Assembly: GCF_003254625.1 (NCBI RefSeq)
Contig: NZ_QJRJ01000062.1
Coordinates: 1 to 61,152, forward strand
DNA length: 61,152 nucleotides
DNA from: Flavobacterium ginsenosidimutans
Lineage (GTDB): Bacteria; Bacteroidota; Bacteroidia; Flavobacteriales; Flavobacteriaceae
Reading direction: 5' to 3'
The stretch's first letter is position 1; the number at the start of each line of letters is the position of its first letter. Below the pieces are notes generated by a model. It was not told the origin of the DNA and made no database searches. It was given only the letters and a program-made list of their open reading frames with translations. Made by a program: the position numbers and the translations under genes. Shown here one piece after another: positions 53,826-61,152 of the stretch.

Positions 53826-56800
53826 CTAGTCAATTTCCTTTTCGTTGTCCTTTATAAAAGTATCAATATTCATTAAATACGGATCAATAACAATGCGTTG
53901 AGGTTTTGTTTTCAGTTTAACTTTACCTTCAACTTTATTGTTTTTGATTGCAAAAGGATAACGAAATAATTTCCCGTTTTCATCATAAATTCCAATATCT
54001 ATTGTGGCGTCGTTTGCAATTAATTTTCGTTCTCCGGTGGCATTTTCCTTGTACTTTTTGGAATTAGCTATAAAAGAAACTTCATAAAAACCATTCTTTT
54101 TAATATTGGTGACTGATTCTATTTTGGAAGAATATGTGATAATCTGCTTAAACATTTCATCTAATTTAGAATATAGTTTTTGATCTGTTACAGCATAAAT
54201 CTCTTTTAATAAATCTTCAGAATCAGGAAACGGATTTGGATATTTATAATGATTCAGAAAATTTTTCAAAGCCAGATTTACTTTTTCTTCACCAATTAAA
54301 ACCCGAAGCTGATGCATTACCAGCATACCTTTATCATAAGGCAAATGCGGCGTATCGTAATTTGTTTTATACAAAGGCGTTTCAGGATCATAACTTCGGC
54401 TGCTTAGATATAAATCCAGATGAATTTTTAAAGTTTCTAGTGCTTTTTCCAAACCATGCTCTTTTTCATAAAGCATCAGCTCAGTGTATTGCGCCAGAGT
54501 TTCGGTCAAAATCCAGCTTCCTTCTTTTTGTTCCGGACTTATTTGTGAATTTCCCCACCATTCATGCGACAATTCATGAGCCGTTAATTGATTAATTACA
54601 TCTTCCTTATCCTTATTGTTGAGGTTGCTGTAAAATCCGAAATTCTCTTTCATAAAAACCGTCGACGGATAAGAAGTCGCGGCAAATCCATCGGCGAAAG
54701 CAGAAACTTCGGCATAACGAATTGTTTTGTATGGATATTTTCCAAAGTTATTTTGGCAGTAATCTAAAGTATTTTTTACATCCTGAATTAGTTTTTTAAT
54801 GTTTCTCGAATGTCTTTTATCATAAAAAACTTCAATCGAAATAGTTTTATAATTCGTTTTTTGGATTTCATATTCGGCAGAAGAAAAAGCAAATCGAAAC
54901 GGAATCTTACCGTTAGATTTATAATGAAAATAATTACGGTTGTCTTTTTTCCAATTCCCAATTAAATCTCCAACACCAATCGCCGTTTGATTTTCAGAAG
55001 TCGAAACCACAGCATCATAATCAATAAAATCATATTTAATTTCCGATTTGTCTTCCAGTTTTTTAAGAGGCGTCTGCGGTTTCAAATGCCTTTTTGTTCG
55101 CTCTTTTTTACTGCTGATTTCATTTGATTCCTGATAACCAAAAAGCGGAAAGTAACGGCTTATTCGCATAAACGAACCATTTTCGATTATAGAATTAAAG
55201 GCAGTATGTCCTTTAAATGGTGACCACGACGACTCAAAAGAAAAACTCATTTTCATTTTCTGTTGAGGTAACAAAGGTTTTTCCAATCGATACCAATAAT
55301 GATGAAATGCCGAAACATCATCGAGATTTTTAGAATTCGGAATTTCAACAGAAGTCAGTTTCGAATTTCGATCTATATATAGGAGTAAACTATCAATTGA
55401 TTTTTCAGAATTATTGATCAATTCATAAATGCCTTTTACTTTATAACGATTTTCATCAGGAAATAAATCAACTTTACTTTCTACAGAAACAATTGTGGGC
55501 TGCGCAAGATTGGTATATTTTTTGAATTGCTTTTCATATTGCTCGCTCCAATTATTCTGATCTTCTTCGGTTAAATACGGATATTCGATATTCGTTTTAT
55601 AAAAAAGATAACTTCCAAAACCAATAAAAAGAATAACTCCGAAAGCAAAAGTTGTCTTTTGAATACCATTCAATAAATTTCTTCGAAAGGTTTTTACGAT
55701 TGAGGCATTTCTTTTCCACAACATTCCAGTCAAAGTAAGAAGCAGTAAAGCCAATCCGAAATTGTATAACACCGAAATATGAAACGGAAAAGTATATTTT
55801 CCGAAACCATTCATATCAAAATATTCTCTTTTAAAAGCATTTCCAAATCGTAGTAAAGGATGCGAAATTCCCAATTGTTCTCCAATTCCCGTACAAAACA
55901 AAATGCAGACAAAAGCAGCAACCGAAAGTCCGATGTATTTATTTTTAATAAAAGTTTGAATCGCAATTACTAAAATCGAAATCAACAACAACGGAAATCC
56001 GAGATAATAAAACAAAGAAAGATAAAGACCAGTTTCGATTGGAGCATTGGGATTCACAATCTGAAATGCGCATCCAATTAAAATACTAATGCTGATTATG
56101 ATTAACGGAATGATAAAAAGCGCTTTCAATTTGGATAGTAAAACTACAAATTGAGAATAGGGCGCAGTATTTTCGAGCATTTCAAATGTCGAATTTTCGC
56201 TTCGGTTTAATAATTCATTGCTGTAAAAGAGAAGAATTAAAATTAGAATAAACGGCAAACGATCCATTATGGTGGAAATCATTAAAGCCGTATCCGTAAT
56301 TTTTTCGGCTAATCGGATTCCGCCGTCAATTTCATCCGAAATTTCGATTGCCAATAATCCCGAAAATAAAAGAACAATCACTAAAAACGGAATTCCTTTT
56401 AGAACTAAAAAAATATCCAGCTTGATATTGCTTTTAAAAACAGCAAAATTATGCCTGAACGTTTTGAACTCGATGTTTTTTGGAATTTCCGAAGAAAAGA
56501 CTTTTGCTTCTTTTGAAATAGTTTTAGGCGTTTTTGTCTTTTTGTTTTTTGTTTTTCGGAAAGAAAACAAGCGATAAGAAACAATAAGCAAAAACAGTGA
56601 AACCAAAATCCACAACAGTCGGTTAAATAAAAAGTTTCCCGAAAGCGAAACCAGTTCCGTATTTTTTTCAATCGAAGTCCAATATCTTGTTTGTTCTAAA
56701 AACGCTGCCAAACCAAACGGATCTATTTTTGCGGCCAAAGACATTGCTTTCGCCGAAGACGGAGAAGCATTTGCAAAGATGGGCGAATTAGAAAAAATGG

Positions 56801-57365
56801 AACCTGCGATATATAAAATGTAAATTAATAAACCGCCAACATAAATAAAAAGTTTACTTCGCGTAAGCCAAGCCAAAGCCGTCAATATAGAAAGACAAAG
56901 AAAAATATTCGGAATCACAATTACAAAATACGGCCAGAGATAATTTATAATTTCAAAAGGGCCAATTTCGCTTTTAGAAAGCCATGACATTTGGTGTCCA
57001 ACGATCATTCCTGTAATGAACATTCCAAAAGAAACTACGGCGATTGCAAACGCAGTAATAAATTTAGGTGCCAAATAATGAAACTTAGAAATAGGAGAGG
57101 AGAAAATAATCGAATCGAATTTCGTTTCATATTCCTTTAAAAAACTTTGTGCAACCTGAAGCGTAATCGAAAATATCGTCATCAGCGAAATTAGGCCAAT
57201 CGCATACGTAAGCACATACGGACTATTTTTGTAAGCTCCCGAAAAAGAAAAATTCGCAAAAGCACTCACAAAAAATCCTAAAACCAAATAAATGATAAAT
57301 GTGGCATAAAAAGTCCAGCTTCTTGTATTGTTATGCCATTCAAATTGAATTAATTTAGAAAGCAT
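53826..57365 (-). CDS. ABC-2 permease fused to an M1-family metallopeptidase domain
   Basis: This 1179-aa protein has an N-terminal part (about 1-590) that is an ABC-2 permease with some 12 transmembrane helices in two halves. The C-terminal part is a gluzincin peptidase: zinc ligands in QLTAHELSHEWWGNS, a downstream Glu in GSWILTETLAQY and the catalytic-type Tyr in PYDKGMLVMHQLR. The GAMEN exopeptidase motif of classical M1 enzymes is absent (SAFADGFAATSYPST is in its place). It starts 4 bp downstream of the ABC ATPase gene, so the two form one exporter with a built-in extracytoplasmic peptidase. Confidence 0.88.
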   Translation of the reverse strand: MLSKLIQFEWHNNTRSWTFYATFIIYLVLGFFVSAFANFSFSGAYKNSPYVLTYAIGLISLMTIFSITLQVAQSFLKEYETKFDSIIFSSPISKFHYLAPKFITAFAIAVVSFGMFITGMIVGHQMSWLSKSEIGPFEIINYLWPYFVIVIPNIFLCLSILTALAWLTRSKLFIYVGGLLIYILYIAGSIFSNSPIFANASPSSAKAMSLAAKIDPFGLAAFLEQTRYWTSIEKNTELVSLSGNFLFNRLLWILVSLFLLIVSYRLFSFRKTKNKKTKTPKTISKEAKVFSSEIPKNIEFKTFRHNFAVFKSNIKLDIFLVLKGIPFLVIVLLFSGLLAIEISDEIDGGIRLAEKITDTALMISTIMDRLPFILILILLFYSNELLNRSENSTFEMLENTAPYSQFVVLLSKLKALFIIPLIIISISILIGCAFQIVNPNAPIETGLYLSLFYYLGFPLLLISILVIAIQTFIKNKYIGLSVAAFVCILFCTGIGEQLGISHPLLRFGNAFKREYFDMNGFGKYTFPFHISVLYNFGLALLLLTLTGMLWKRNASIVKTFRRNLLNGIQKTTFAFGVILFIGFGSYLFYKTNIEYPYLTEEDQNNWSEQYEKQFKKYTNLAQPTIVSVESKVDLFPDENRYKVKGIYELINNSEKSIDSLLLYIDRNSKLTSVEIPNSKNLDDVSAFHHYWYRLEKPLLPQQKMKMSFSFESSWSPFKGHTAFNSIIENGSFMRISRYFPLFGYQESNEISSKKERTKRHLKPQTPLKKLEDKSEIKYDFIDYDAVVSTSENQTAIGVGDLIGNWKKDNRNYFHYKSNGKIPFRFAFSSAEYEIQKTNYKTISIEVFYDKRHSRNIKKLIQDVKNTLDYCQNNFGKYPYKTIRYAEVSAFADGFAATSYPSTVFMKENFGFYSNLNNKDKEDVINQLTAHELSHEWWGNSQISPEQKEGSWILTETLAQYTELMLYEKEHGLEKALETLKIHLDLYLSSRSYDPETPLYKTNYDTPHLPYDKGMLVMHQLRVLIGEEKVNLALKNFLNHYKYPNPFPDSEDLLKEIYAVTDQKLYSKLDEMFKQIITYSSKIESVTNIKKNGFYEVSFIANSKKYKENATGERKLIANDATIDIGIYDENGKLFRYPFAIKNNKVEGKVKLKTKPQRIVIDPYLMNIDTFIKDNEKEID

Positions 57366-57369
57366 AACA

Positions 57370-58254
57370 CTAATTTTTAAGTTGATTTTGAGCTAAAACA
57401 CTAAAATAAACATCGCTTAAATCTGGCGATATCAATTCGAAACCAGAATCTGGACGTTGATCAGAGAAAACATGAATATTGATTTTCCCTGAATTTAAGT
57501 TGGACGAAATGATATTAAAGTTTGATTGATGATCCTTCAGTTCTGTTTTTTGAATCGCCTTCATCCAGATTTTATCTTTCAAAGAATCGATAGCTTCGTT
57601 TGGTTTTCCTTCCAAAATCAATTTTCCGTTAGAGATAATCGCCATCTTAGGACATAAATCACGAACGTCTTCTACAATATGAGTCGATAGAACTACGATA
57701 ATGCTTTCGCCAATTTCGCTTAGCAAATTATTAAATCGGTTTCTTTCCTCCGGATCAAGTCCCGCAGTAGGTTCATCTACAATAATAATCTTCGGATTTC
57801 CCAGTAAAGCCTGAGCAATTCCAAACCTTTGACGCATGCCTCCCGAAAAAGAATGAACCGCTTTGTCTTTATGCTGTAATAAATTAGTCTGCTGCAACAA
57901 ATACAAGATTTGATCGTGTCGTTCCTTTTTATCAACAATTCCTTTTAAAACTGCCAGATGATCGAGCAGACGATAAGCAGAAATTTTAGGATAAACGCCA
58001 AATTCCTGTGGCAGATAACCCAGATTTTGCCTGATGAACATTGGATTTTCCAGAATATTAATTCCGTTAAATTCAATACTTCCCGAAGTAGGTTCCTGCA
58101 AAGCGGCAATAGTTCGCATTAAAGTCGATTTTCCGGCGCCGTTTGGTCCTAATAAACCAAACATTCCGTTTGTAATTTCAAGCGATAAATTGTCAATCGC
58201 TTTTGTGCCGTTCTCATACGTTTTGCTGAGATTTTGGATTGATAAACTGTTCAT
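57370..58254 (-). CDS. ABC transporter ATP-binding protein
   Basis: This 294-aa nucleotide-binding subunit has Walker A LLGPNGAGKST, signature SFSGGMRQRFG, Walker B IIIVDEPTAGLDPEE and the switch His in VLSTHIVEDV. The C-terminal extension (about 215-294) is typical for ABC-2 exporters of the multidrug/antibiotic kind. It is adjacent to the permease-peptidase gene (4 bp) and 115 bp after an XRE regulator. Confidence 0.93.
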   Translation of the reverse strand: MNSLSIQNLSKTYENGTKAIDNLSLEITNGMFGLLGPNGAGKSTLMRTIAALQEPTSGSIEFNGINILENPMFIRQNLGYLPQEFGVYPKISAYRLLDHLAVLKGIVDKKERHDQILYLLQQTNLLQHKDKAVHSFSGGMRQRFGIAQALLGNPKIIIVDEPTAGLDPEERNRFNNLLSEIGESIIVVLSTHIVEDVRDLCPKMAIISNGKLILEGKPNEAIDSLKDKIWMKAIQKTELKDHQSNFNIISSNLNSGKINIHVFSDQRPDSGFELISPDLSDVYFSVLAQNQLKN

Positions 58255-58369
58255 TTTTTGATTGATTTTGATGATTGAATTAAACTATGATTTGAAAAAA
58301 TTAGGCAATAGAATACCTGTCGGCTTCAAAAACCGATTTATTAAGAGTGAAATAAGATTTAAAAGAAAG

Positions 58370-58576
58370 CTATTCTGCCACGTATTCTAAAATATCGCCA
58401 GGCTGACAATCCAATATTTTACAAATAGCTTCGAGAGTATCAAACCGAATTCCTTTTGCTTTTCCAGTTTTTAGAATCGATAAATTAGCAGGTGTAATAT
58501 CTAGTTTTTCTGCCAACTCTTTACTCTGCATCTTGCGTTTGGCAAGCATTACATCAACATTTACAATTATTGGCAT
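58370..58576 (-). CDS. Small XRE-family HTH regulator
   Basis: This 68-aa helix-turn-helix protein begins IVNVDVMLAKRKMQSKELAE, with the recognition part DITPANLSILKTGKAKGIRF, and ends LDCQPGDILEY, the compact Cro/CI type that pairs with DUF2975 membrane proteins. The gene is 2 bp downstream of the DUF2975 gene. It may control its own promoter and possibly the ABC genes downstream. Confidence 0.9.
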   Translation of the reverse strand: MPIIVNVDVMLAKRKMQSKELAEKLDITPANLSILKTGKAKGIRFDTLEAICKILDCQPGDILEYVAE

Positions 58577-58578
58577 AG

Positions 58579-59094
58579 TTATATAAATAAGTCTTGTTCG
58601 TTCTGAAGGTTTAAACCTTGTTTAAAAATGGCTGCTAAAAAGTAAGCGAAAACGCCAAGCATTCCGTGCAATAGAATAAAAATCGAAACTTCATTATCCA
58701 GCGGAACAAAAAAGAAAGCCACAAATATTACAATACCCGGAATTAATAAATTGGATAAATAGAAACGCCTTAAATGAGAAATTCCATTTACAGTAAATAA
58801 TTTAGGCTGAAAAAATACCTTAAAAACATTACTACTCAATAAAAAGAAAAGTCCGTACAAACTCAACGGCGCCAAAAAATCAAAAAGAATATAAGGCAGG
58901 TTGTAATCGCCAAGCATTAAAGGATGCGAAGTAAAAGGATAACAAACCTGAAAATACTTTCCGTTGTCTTTAAATGTCAGAAACAATCCTGTAATTAATG
59001 TAAAAACAGAATATCCGGCCAAAAAGAAATAAATCACAGACAAAAATCGGGTAAAGTAAAATAATATTTTGGATACAATATGAGTTGTCTTCAT
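58579..59094 (-). CDS. DUF2975 family membrane protein
   Basis: This 171-aa protein has four transmembrane helices (about 10-33, 65-90, 110-130, 138-160), the last with LHGMLGVFAYFLAAIFKQG, and a short C-terminal tail NEQDLFI. The DUF2975 plus XRE pair is common in Bacteroidota and Firmicutes; the membrane protein is thought to influence the regulator, which is inference. It has a well-formed promoter at 59120-59148. Confidence 0.85.
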   Translation of the reverse strand: MKTTHIVSKILFYFTRFLSVIYFFLAGYSVFTLITGLFLTFKDNGKYFQVCYPFTSHPLMLGDYNLPYILFDFLAPLSLYGLFFLLSSNVFKVFFQPKLFTVNGISHLRRFYLSNLLIPGIVIFVAFFFVPLDNEVSIFILLHGMLGVFAYFLAAIFKQGLNLQNEQDLFI

Positions 59095-59119
59095 ATATAG
59101 AAAAGTTAGATTGATATTG

Positions 59120-59157
59120 CAAATGTATAATTAATTATCGTAAAACAATAATTAATT
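59120..59157 (-). promoter_or_regulatory. Promoter and dyad operator of the DUF2975-XRE pair
   Basis: On the minus strand TTG (59146-59148), an 18-nt spacer and TACATTTG (59120-59127) match the consensus. AATTAATTAT (59129-59138) and ATAATTAATT (59148-59157) are a perfect 10-bp inverted repeat with a 9-nt centre, overlapping the -33 and spacer. A repressor binding there would block the promoter; the XRE protein is the obvious candidate. Confidence 0.65.
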
Positions 59158-59241
59158 GTTAAAAATTATATTCTTGAAGCGTTTCAGAAATATTATAAAT
59201 CTATTAACATTAGAAAACAAAAGGCATCCGTATAAATGAGT

Positions 59242-59249
59242 TAATTTTG
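59242..59249 (+). promoter_or_regulatory. Candidate -7 element of the luciferase-like gene
   Basis: TAATTTTG matches TAnnTTTG 19 bp before the ATG; no spaced TTG was found. Confidence 0.4.
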
Positions 59250-59268
59250 TAGACTAGCATTTTTTTAT

Positions 59269-60285
59269 ATGAAAAACCCAATTTCAGTCTCATTATTAGA
59301 CCTCGCTATCATCACTCAGAATAGCAATGCCACAGAAACATTTCAAAAAACAAAAGACATAGCGCAATTAGCAGATACTTTAGGATACAAGCGATTTTGG
59401 CTTGCAGAACACCACAATATGGCACACGTTGCAAGTACAGCAACGGTTGTTTTAATTGGTTATGTAGCAAGTCAGACCAAAAATATCCGTGTAGGTTCTG
59501 GCGGAATTATGCTTCCGAATCATTCTCCTTTAGTAGTTGCTGAGCAATTTGGGACCCTGGAAACACTTTATCCAAACCGAATCGATTTAGGTTTAGGAAG
59601 AGCGCCGGGAACAGATCAGCCAACTGCCGAAGCAATTAGAAAAGACTTTTTCGAGCAGGCACAGCGTTTTCCGCAAAACGTAAGCAAACTTCAAGAGTAT
59701 TTTTCAAGCGAAAATGAAACAGGAAAAGTACGCGCATTCCCAGCTGAAGGACTAAAAGTTCCTATCTGGATTCTAGGTTCAAGTATGGATAGCGCTGCTT
59801 TGGCAGCAGCTTACGGATTGCCTTATGCTTTTGCCGGACACTTTGCGCCAAAACTGATGATTCAGGCATTTGAATTTTATAGAGAAAATTTCCAGCCTTC
59901 AGAATATTTAGATAAACCGAAAACAATGGCTTGTCTGAATATAATAGCTGCAGATACCAATGAAGAAGCAGAACTATTGTCTACAAGTTTGTATCAAATG
60001 TTTCTAAACCTAATTAGAAACGATCGCAAAGGTTTACAGCCGCCAGTTCCGTCACTAGATGATATCATGAACGAACAAGAACGTTTCCATGTCAATCAAA
60101 TGACAGCCGGAACTTTCACAGGAAACAAAGAACAATTAATAATCGATTTGAAAAAGTTCATTGACTACGCAAGAATCGACGAACTAATGGTAACCAGTCC
60201 AATCTTCGATCATCAGGCAAAACTAAAAAGCATTCAAATCACCAAAGAAGCAATCGACAGCCTAAATGAAAGTATACATATATAA
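59269..60285 (+). CDS. LLM-class flavin-dependent oxidoreductase (luciferase-like)
   Basis: This 338-aa (beta/alpha)8 monooxygenase is of the bacterial-luciferase superfamily: DLAIITQ at strand 1, [45 protein letters not shown] and [28 protein letters not shown]. These resemble the YhbW/MsnO8-like group that uses FMN or F420-type flavin; in a flavobacterium reduced FMN is expected. The substrate is unknown. It is monocistronic and ends at a palindrome with T run. Confidence 0.88.
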   Translation: MKNPISVSLLDLAIITQNSNATETFQKTKDIAQLADTLGYKRFWLAEHHNMAHVASTATVVLIGYVASQTKNIRVGSGGIMLPNHSPLVVAEQFGTLETLYPNRIDLGLGRAPGTDQPTAEAIRKDFFEQAQRFPQNVSKLQEYFSSENETGKVRAFPAEGLKVPIWILGSSMDSAALAAAYGLPYAFAGHFAPKLMIQAFEFYRENFQPSEYLDKPKTMACLNIIAADTNEEAELLSTSLYQMFLNLIRNDRKGLQPPVPSLDDIMNEQERFHVNQMTAGTFTGNKEQLIIDLKKFIDYARIDELMVTSPIFDHQAKLKSIQITKEAIDSLNESIHI

Positions 60286-60323
60286 TTATACTATATAATA
60301 TTAAGAGTAGATTTCCTTCTCAC

Positions 60324-60362
60324 AACCCGACAGGTTTTAAAAACCTGTCGGGTTTCTTTTTT
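60324..60362 (+). terminator. Family D palindrome acting as a terminator
   Basis: AACCCGACAGGTTT (60324-60337) and AAACCTGTCGGGTT (60341-60354) pair perfectly and are followed by TCTTTTTTTTT. A repeat of the same family as 45900-45930 here serves as an intrinsic terminator of the luciferase-like gene. Confidence 0.85.
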
Positions 60363-60405
60363 TGTACATATATATAAGGTATGATTTGAATATTATGATT
60401 TTTCA

Positions 60406-60491
60406 GGAGCCATTTCCCGCTATCCGCTCCAATCTTTTGCTTTTTAAAGAAAAAAGCAAAAGGATTTCCGCTTCTATCGGGGCTAGGGCAT
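60406..60491. repeat. Hairpin repeat family A, copy 3
   Basis: Core stem CTTTTGCTTTTT (60434-60445), loop AAAGA, AAAAAGCAAAAG (60451-60462), perfect over 12 bp. Flanks CCCGCTATCCGCTCCAATC and GGATTTCCGCTTCTATCGGG closely match copy 2. Confidence 0.85.
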
Positions 60492-60514
60492 CGGTTTCCA
60501 GAAGAAATAAAAGG

Positions 60515-60598
60515 CTAAACTTGGCATCTTGGCGCCTTTGCGGGATTAAAAAGAGAAGAAAAGAAGGCTTTGCGCCTTAGTGCCTTCGCGGCAAAACA
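60515..60598. repeat. Near-octamer CTTTGCG/CTTGGC repeats
   Basis: CTTGGCATCTTGGCGCCTTT and GCGGG (60517 on) and GCTTTGCGCCTTAGTGCCTT and CGCGGC (60569 on) are two versions of one word with a roughly 8-base period. This type, like the family F word at 45225 and 45815, recurs in Bacteroidota intergenic DNA. Open frames across it are not genes. Confidence 0.6.
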
Positions 60599-60724
60599 GC
60601 AAAAGCAATAGCCAAATGCAGAAAAACCCCACAAGAGGATAAAAAACTTTGCTCTGTAAAGAATCCGTTATCAGCGAGTTAGGAAAAAGTTTTAAAAAAG
60701 ATCAAAAAAAGGCGGATAAAAAGC

Positions 60725-60754
60725 TTGCGCAAGCGGAAAAAGGTTCTACTTTTG
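60725..60754 (+). promoter_or_regulatory. rRNA operon promoter P1
   Basis: TTG (60725-60727) in CTTGCG, a 19-nt spacer, TACTTTTG (60747-60754), then CACCCGC. It is the first of three promoters of the same design spaced 121 and 124 bp apart. Confidence 0.85.
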
Positions 60755-60845
60755 CACCCGCAACAGCGAAAGGCGCTCATCGAAATACTGGCAGGAAAGA
60801 AGAATCGGAGGAAAAGAAATTTTCTGAAAAAAGATTCGGAAAAGC

Positions 60846-60876
60846 TTGCGGGATTTGAAAAAAGCTTTTACATTTG
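60846..60876 (+). promoter_or_regulatory. rRNA operon promoter P2
   Basis: TTG (60846-60848) in CTTGCGG, a 20-nt spacer, TACATTTG (60869-60876), then CACCCCGC. Downstream, TCATTGAGAGACTGGAAGGA resembles TCATCGAAATACTGGCAGGA after P1, so the whole unit looks duplicated. Confidence 0.85.
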
Positions 60877-60969
60877 CACCCCGCAAAACACGGAAGTTCA
60901 TTGAGAGACTGGAAGGAAAATTGAGAAAAAAGAAACGAAAAAAAGTTTCAAATTTTTTTTAAATTTTTC

Positions 60970-61000
60970 TTGCGAGAAACAAAAAGAATTTTTAGTTTTG
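60970..61000 (+). promoter_or_regulatory. rRNA operon promoter P3
   Basis: TTG (60970-60972) in CTTGCG, a 20-nt spacer, TAGTTTTG (60993-61000), then CACCCGC. It is the promoter nearest the 16S gene, which is expected beyond the right edge. Confidence 0.88.
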
Positions 61001-61007
61001 CACCCGC

Positions 61008-61152
61008 TTTGAAACATAGGCGAAGACAAAAAGAAAGACACGTTCGTAGACATATTGAATTGACAGCCGTTTTAGCAGAGATGCTAAAACAAAAAGAATA
61101 AGAGCAGTAGAATCGCAAGATTCGAAAAGAACCGATAGATTTCGTCGAGATA
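61008..61152 (+). promoter_or_regulatory. 16S rRNA leader with boxB-like hairpin
   Basis: The transcribed leader contains GTTCGTAGACATATTGAATT and GACAGCC, then GTTTTAGCA (61069-61077), loop GAGA and TGCTAAAAC (61082-61090). This order resembles the boxA-boxB antitermination region ahead of flavobacterial 16S genes. The 16S gene itself is not in the window. Confidence 0.75.

Noticed and set aside
60362..60858. Open plus-strand frames of about 70 codons before the rRNA promoters
   Set aside because: They run across family A and octamer repeats and the rRNA promoter region, have Lys/Arg-rich low-complexity translations, and match no family.

Overview
The window is AT-rich DNA from a member of the Bacteroidota, almost certainly a Flavobacterium. 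Five things point there: the proteins are flavobacterial in character (RpoB, RpoC, a DUF3467 protein after rpoC, an ABC-2/M1-peptidase fusion); Shine-Dalgarno sites are largely absent; many promoters carry the Bacteroidota -7 element TAnnTTTG; gene ends have many strong intrinsic terminators; and intergenic regions are crowded with the palindromic repeats seen in this genus.

Layout. 1-13.8 kb is the information-processing core: tRNA-Thr, tuf, tRNA-Trp, secE, nusG, rplK, rplA, rplJ, rplL, rpoB, rpoC and a DUF3467 gene, all on the plus strand. 13.8-27 kb is housekeeping: prfC, a lipoprotein alpha-amylase resembling archaeal GH13_7 enzymes, a SurA-like isomerase, a MoxR ATPase, two different aconitases in tandem and a LysM/NlpC-P60 cell-wall hydrolase. 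27-33.3 kb holds a histidine kinase with a single-domain response regulator, a trans-aconitate-methyltransferase-like gene, an APC permease and small unknown genes. 33.3-38.1 kb is a DNA-damage island: umuD, umuC, an exonuclease/GIY-YIG fusion and alkB in one direction, with a self-cleaving XRE-S24 repressor divergent from them. 38.1-40.5 kb holds an unknown gene, a GNAT, a DEDDh exonuclease and a PAP2 phosphatase.

40.7-52.3 kb is a complete but unusual potassium (kdp) locus on the minus strand: a sigma54 activator, a 93-aa unknown protein, two micro-proteins (the second is KdpF), KdpA, KdpB, KdpC, an outer-membrane porin, a KdpD sensor domain without a kinase, and a separate histidine kinase. 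No OmpR-type KdpE is present. Nearly every gap in this locus holds a different palindromic repeat, and one repeat has entered the kdpB reading frame. 52.4-60.3 kb holds a NodB-type deacetylase, an ABC ATPase plus permease/M1-peptidase fusion, a DUF2975/XRE pair and a luciferase-like monooxygenase. The last 870 bp are non-coding: repeats, then three tandem promoters and the leader of an rRNA operon whose 16S gene lies just past the right edge.

The points most worth following up are (i) a repeat family whose hairpin stems co-vary between copies, (ii) a repeat inside kdpB and inverted repeats bracketing kdpC, (iii) the rewired kdp regulation and the extra micro-protein, (iv) the XRE-S24/umuDC/GIY-YIG/alkB module, and (v) the triple rRNA promoter.
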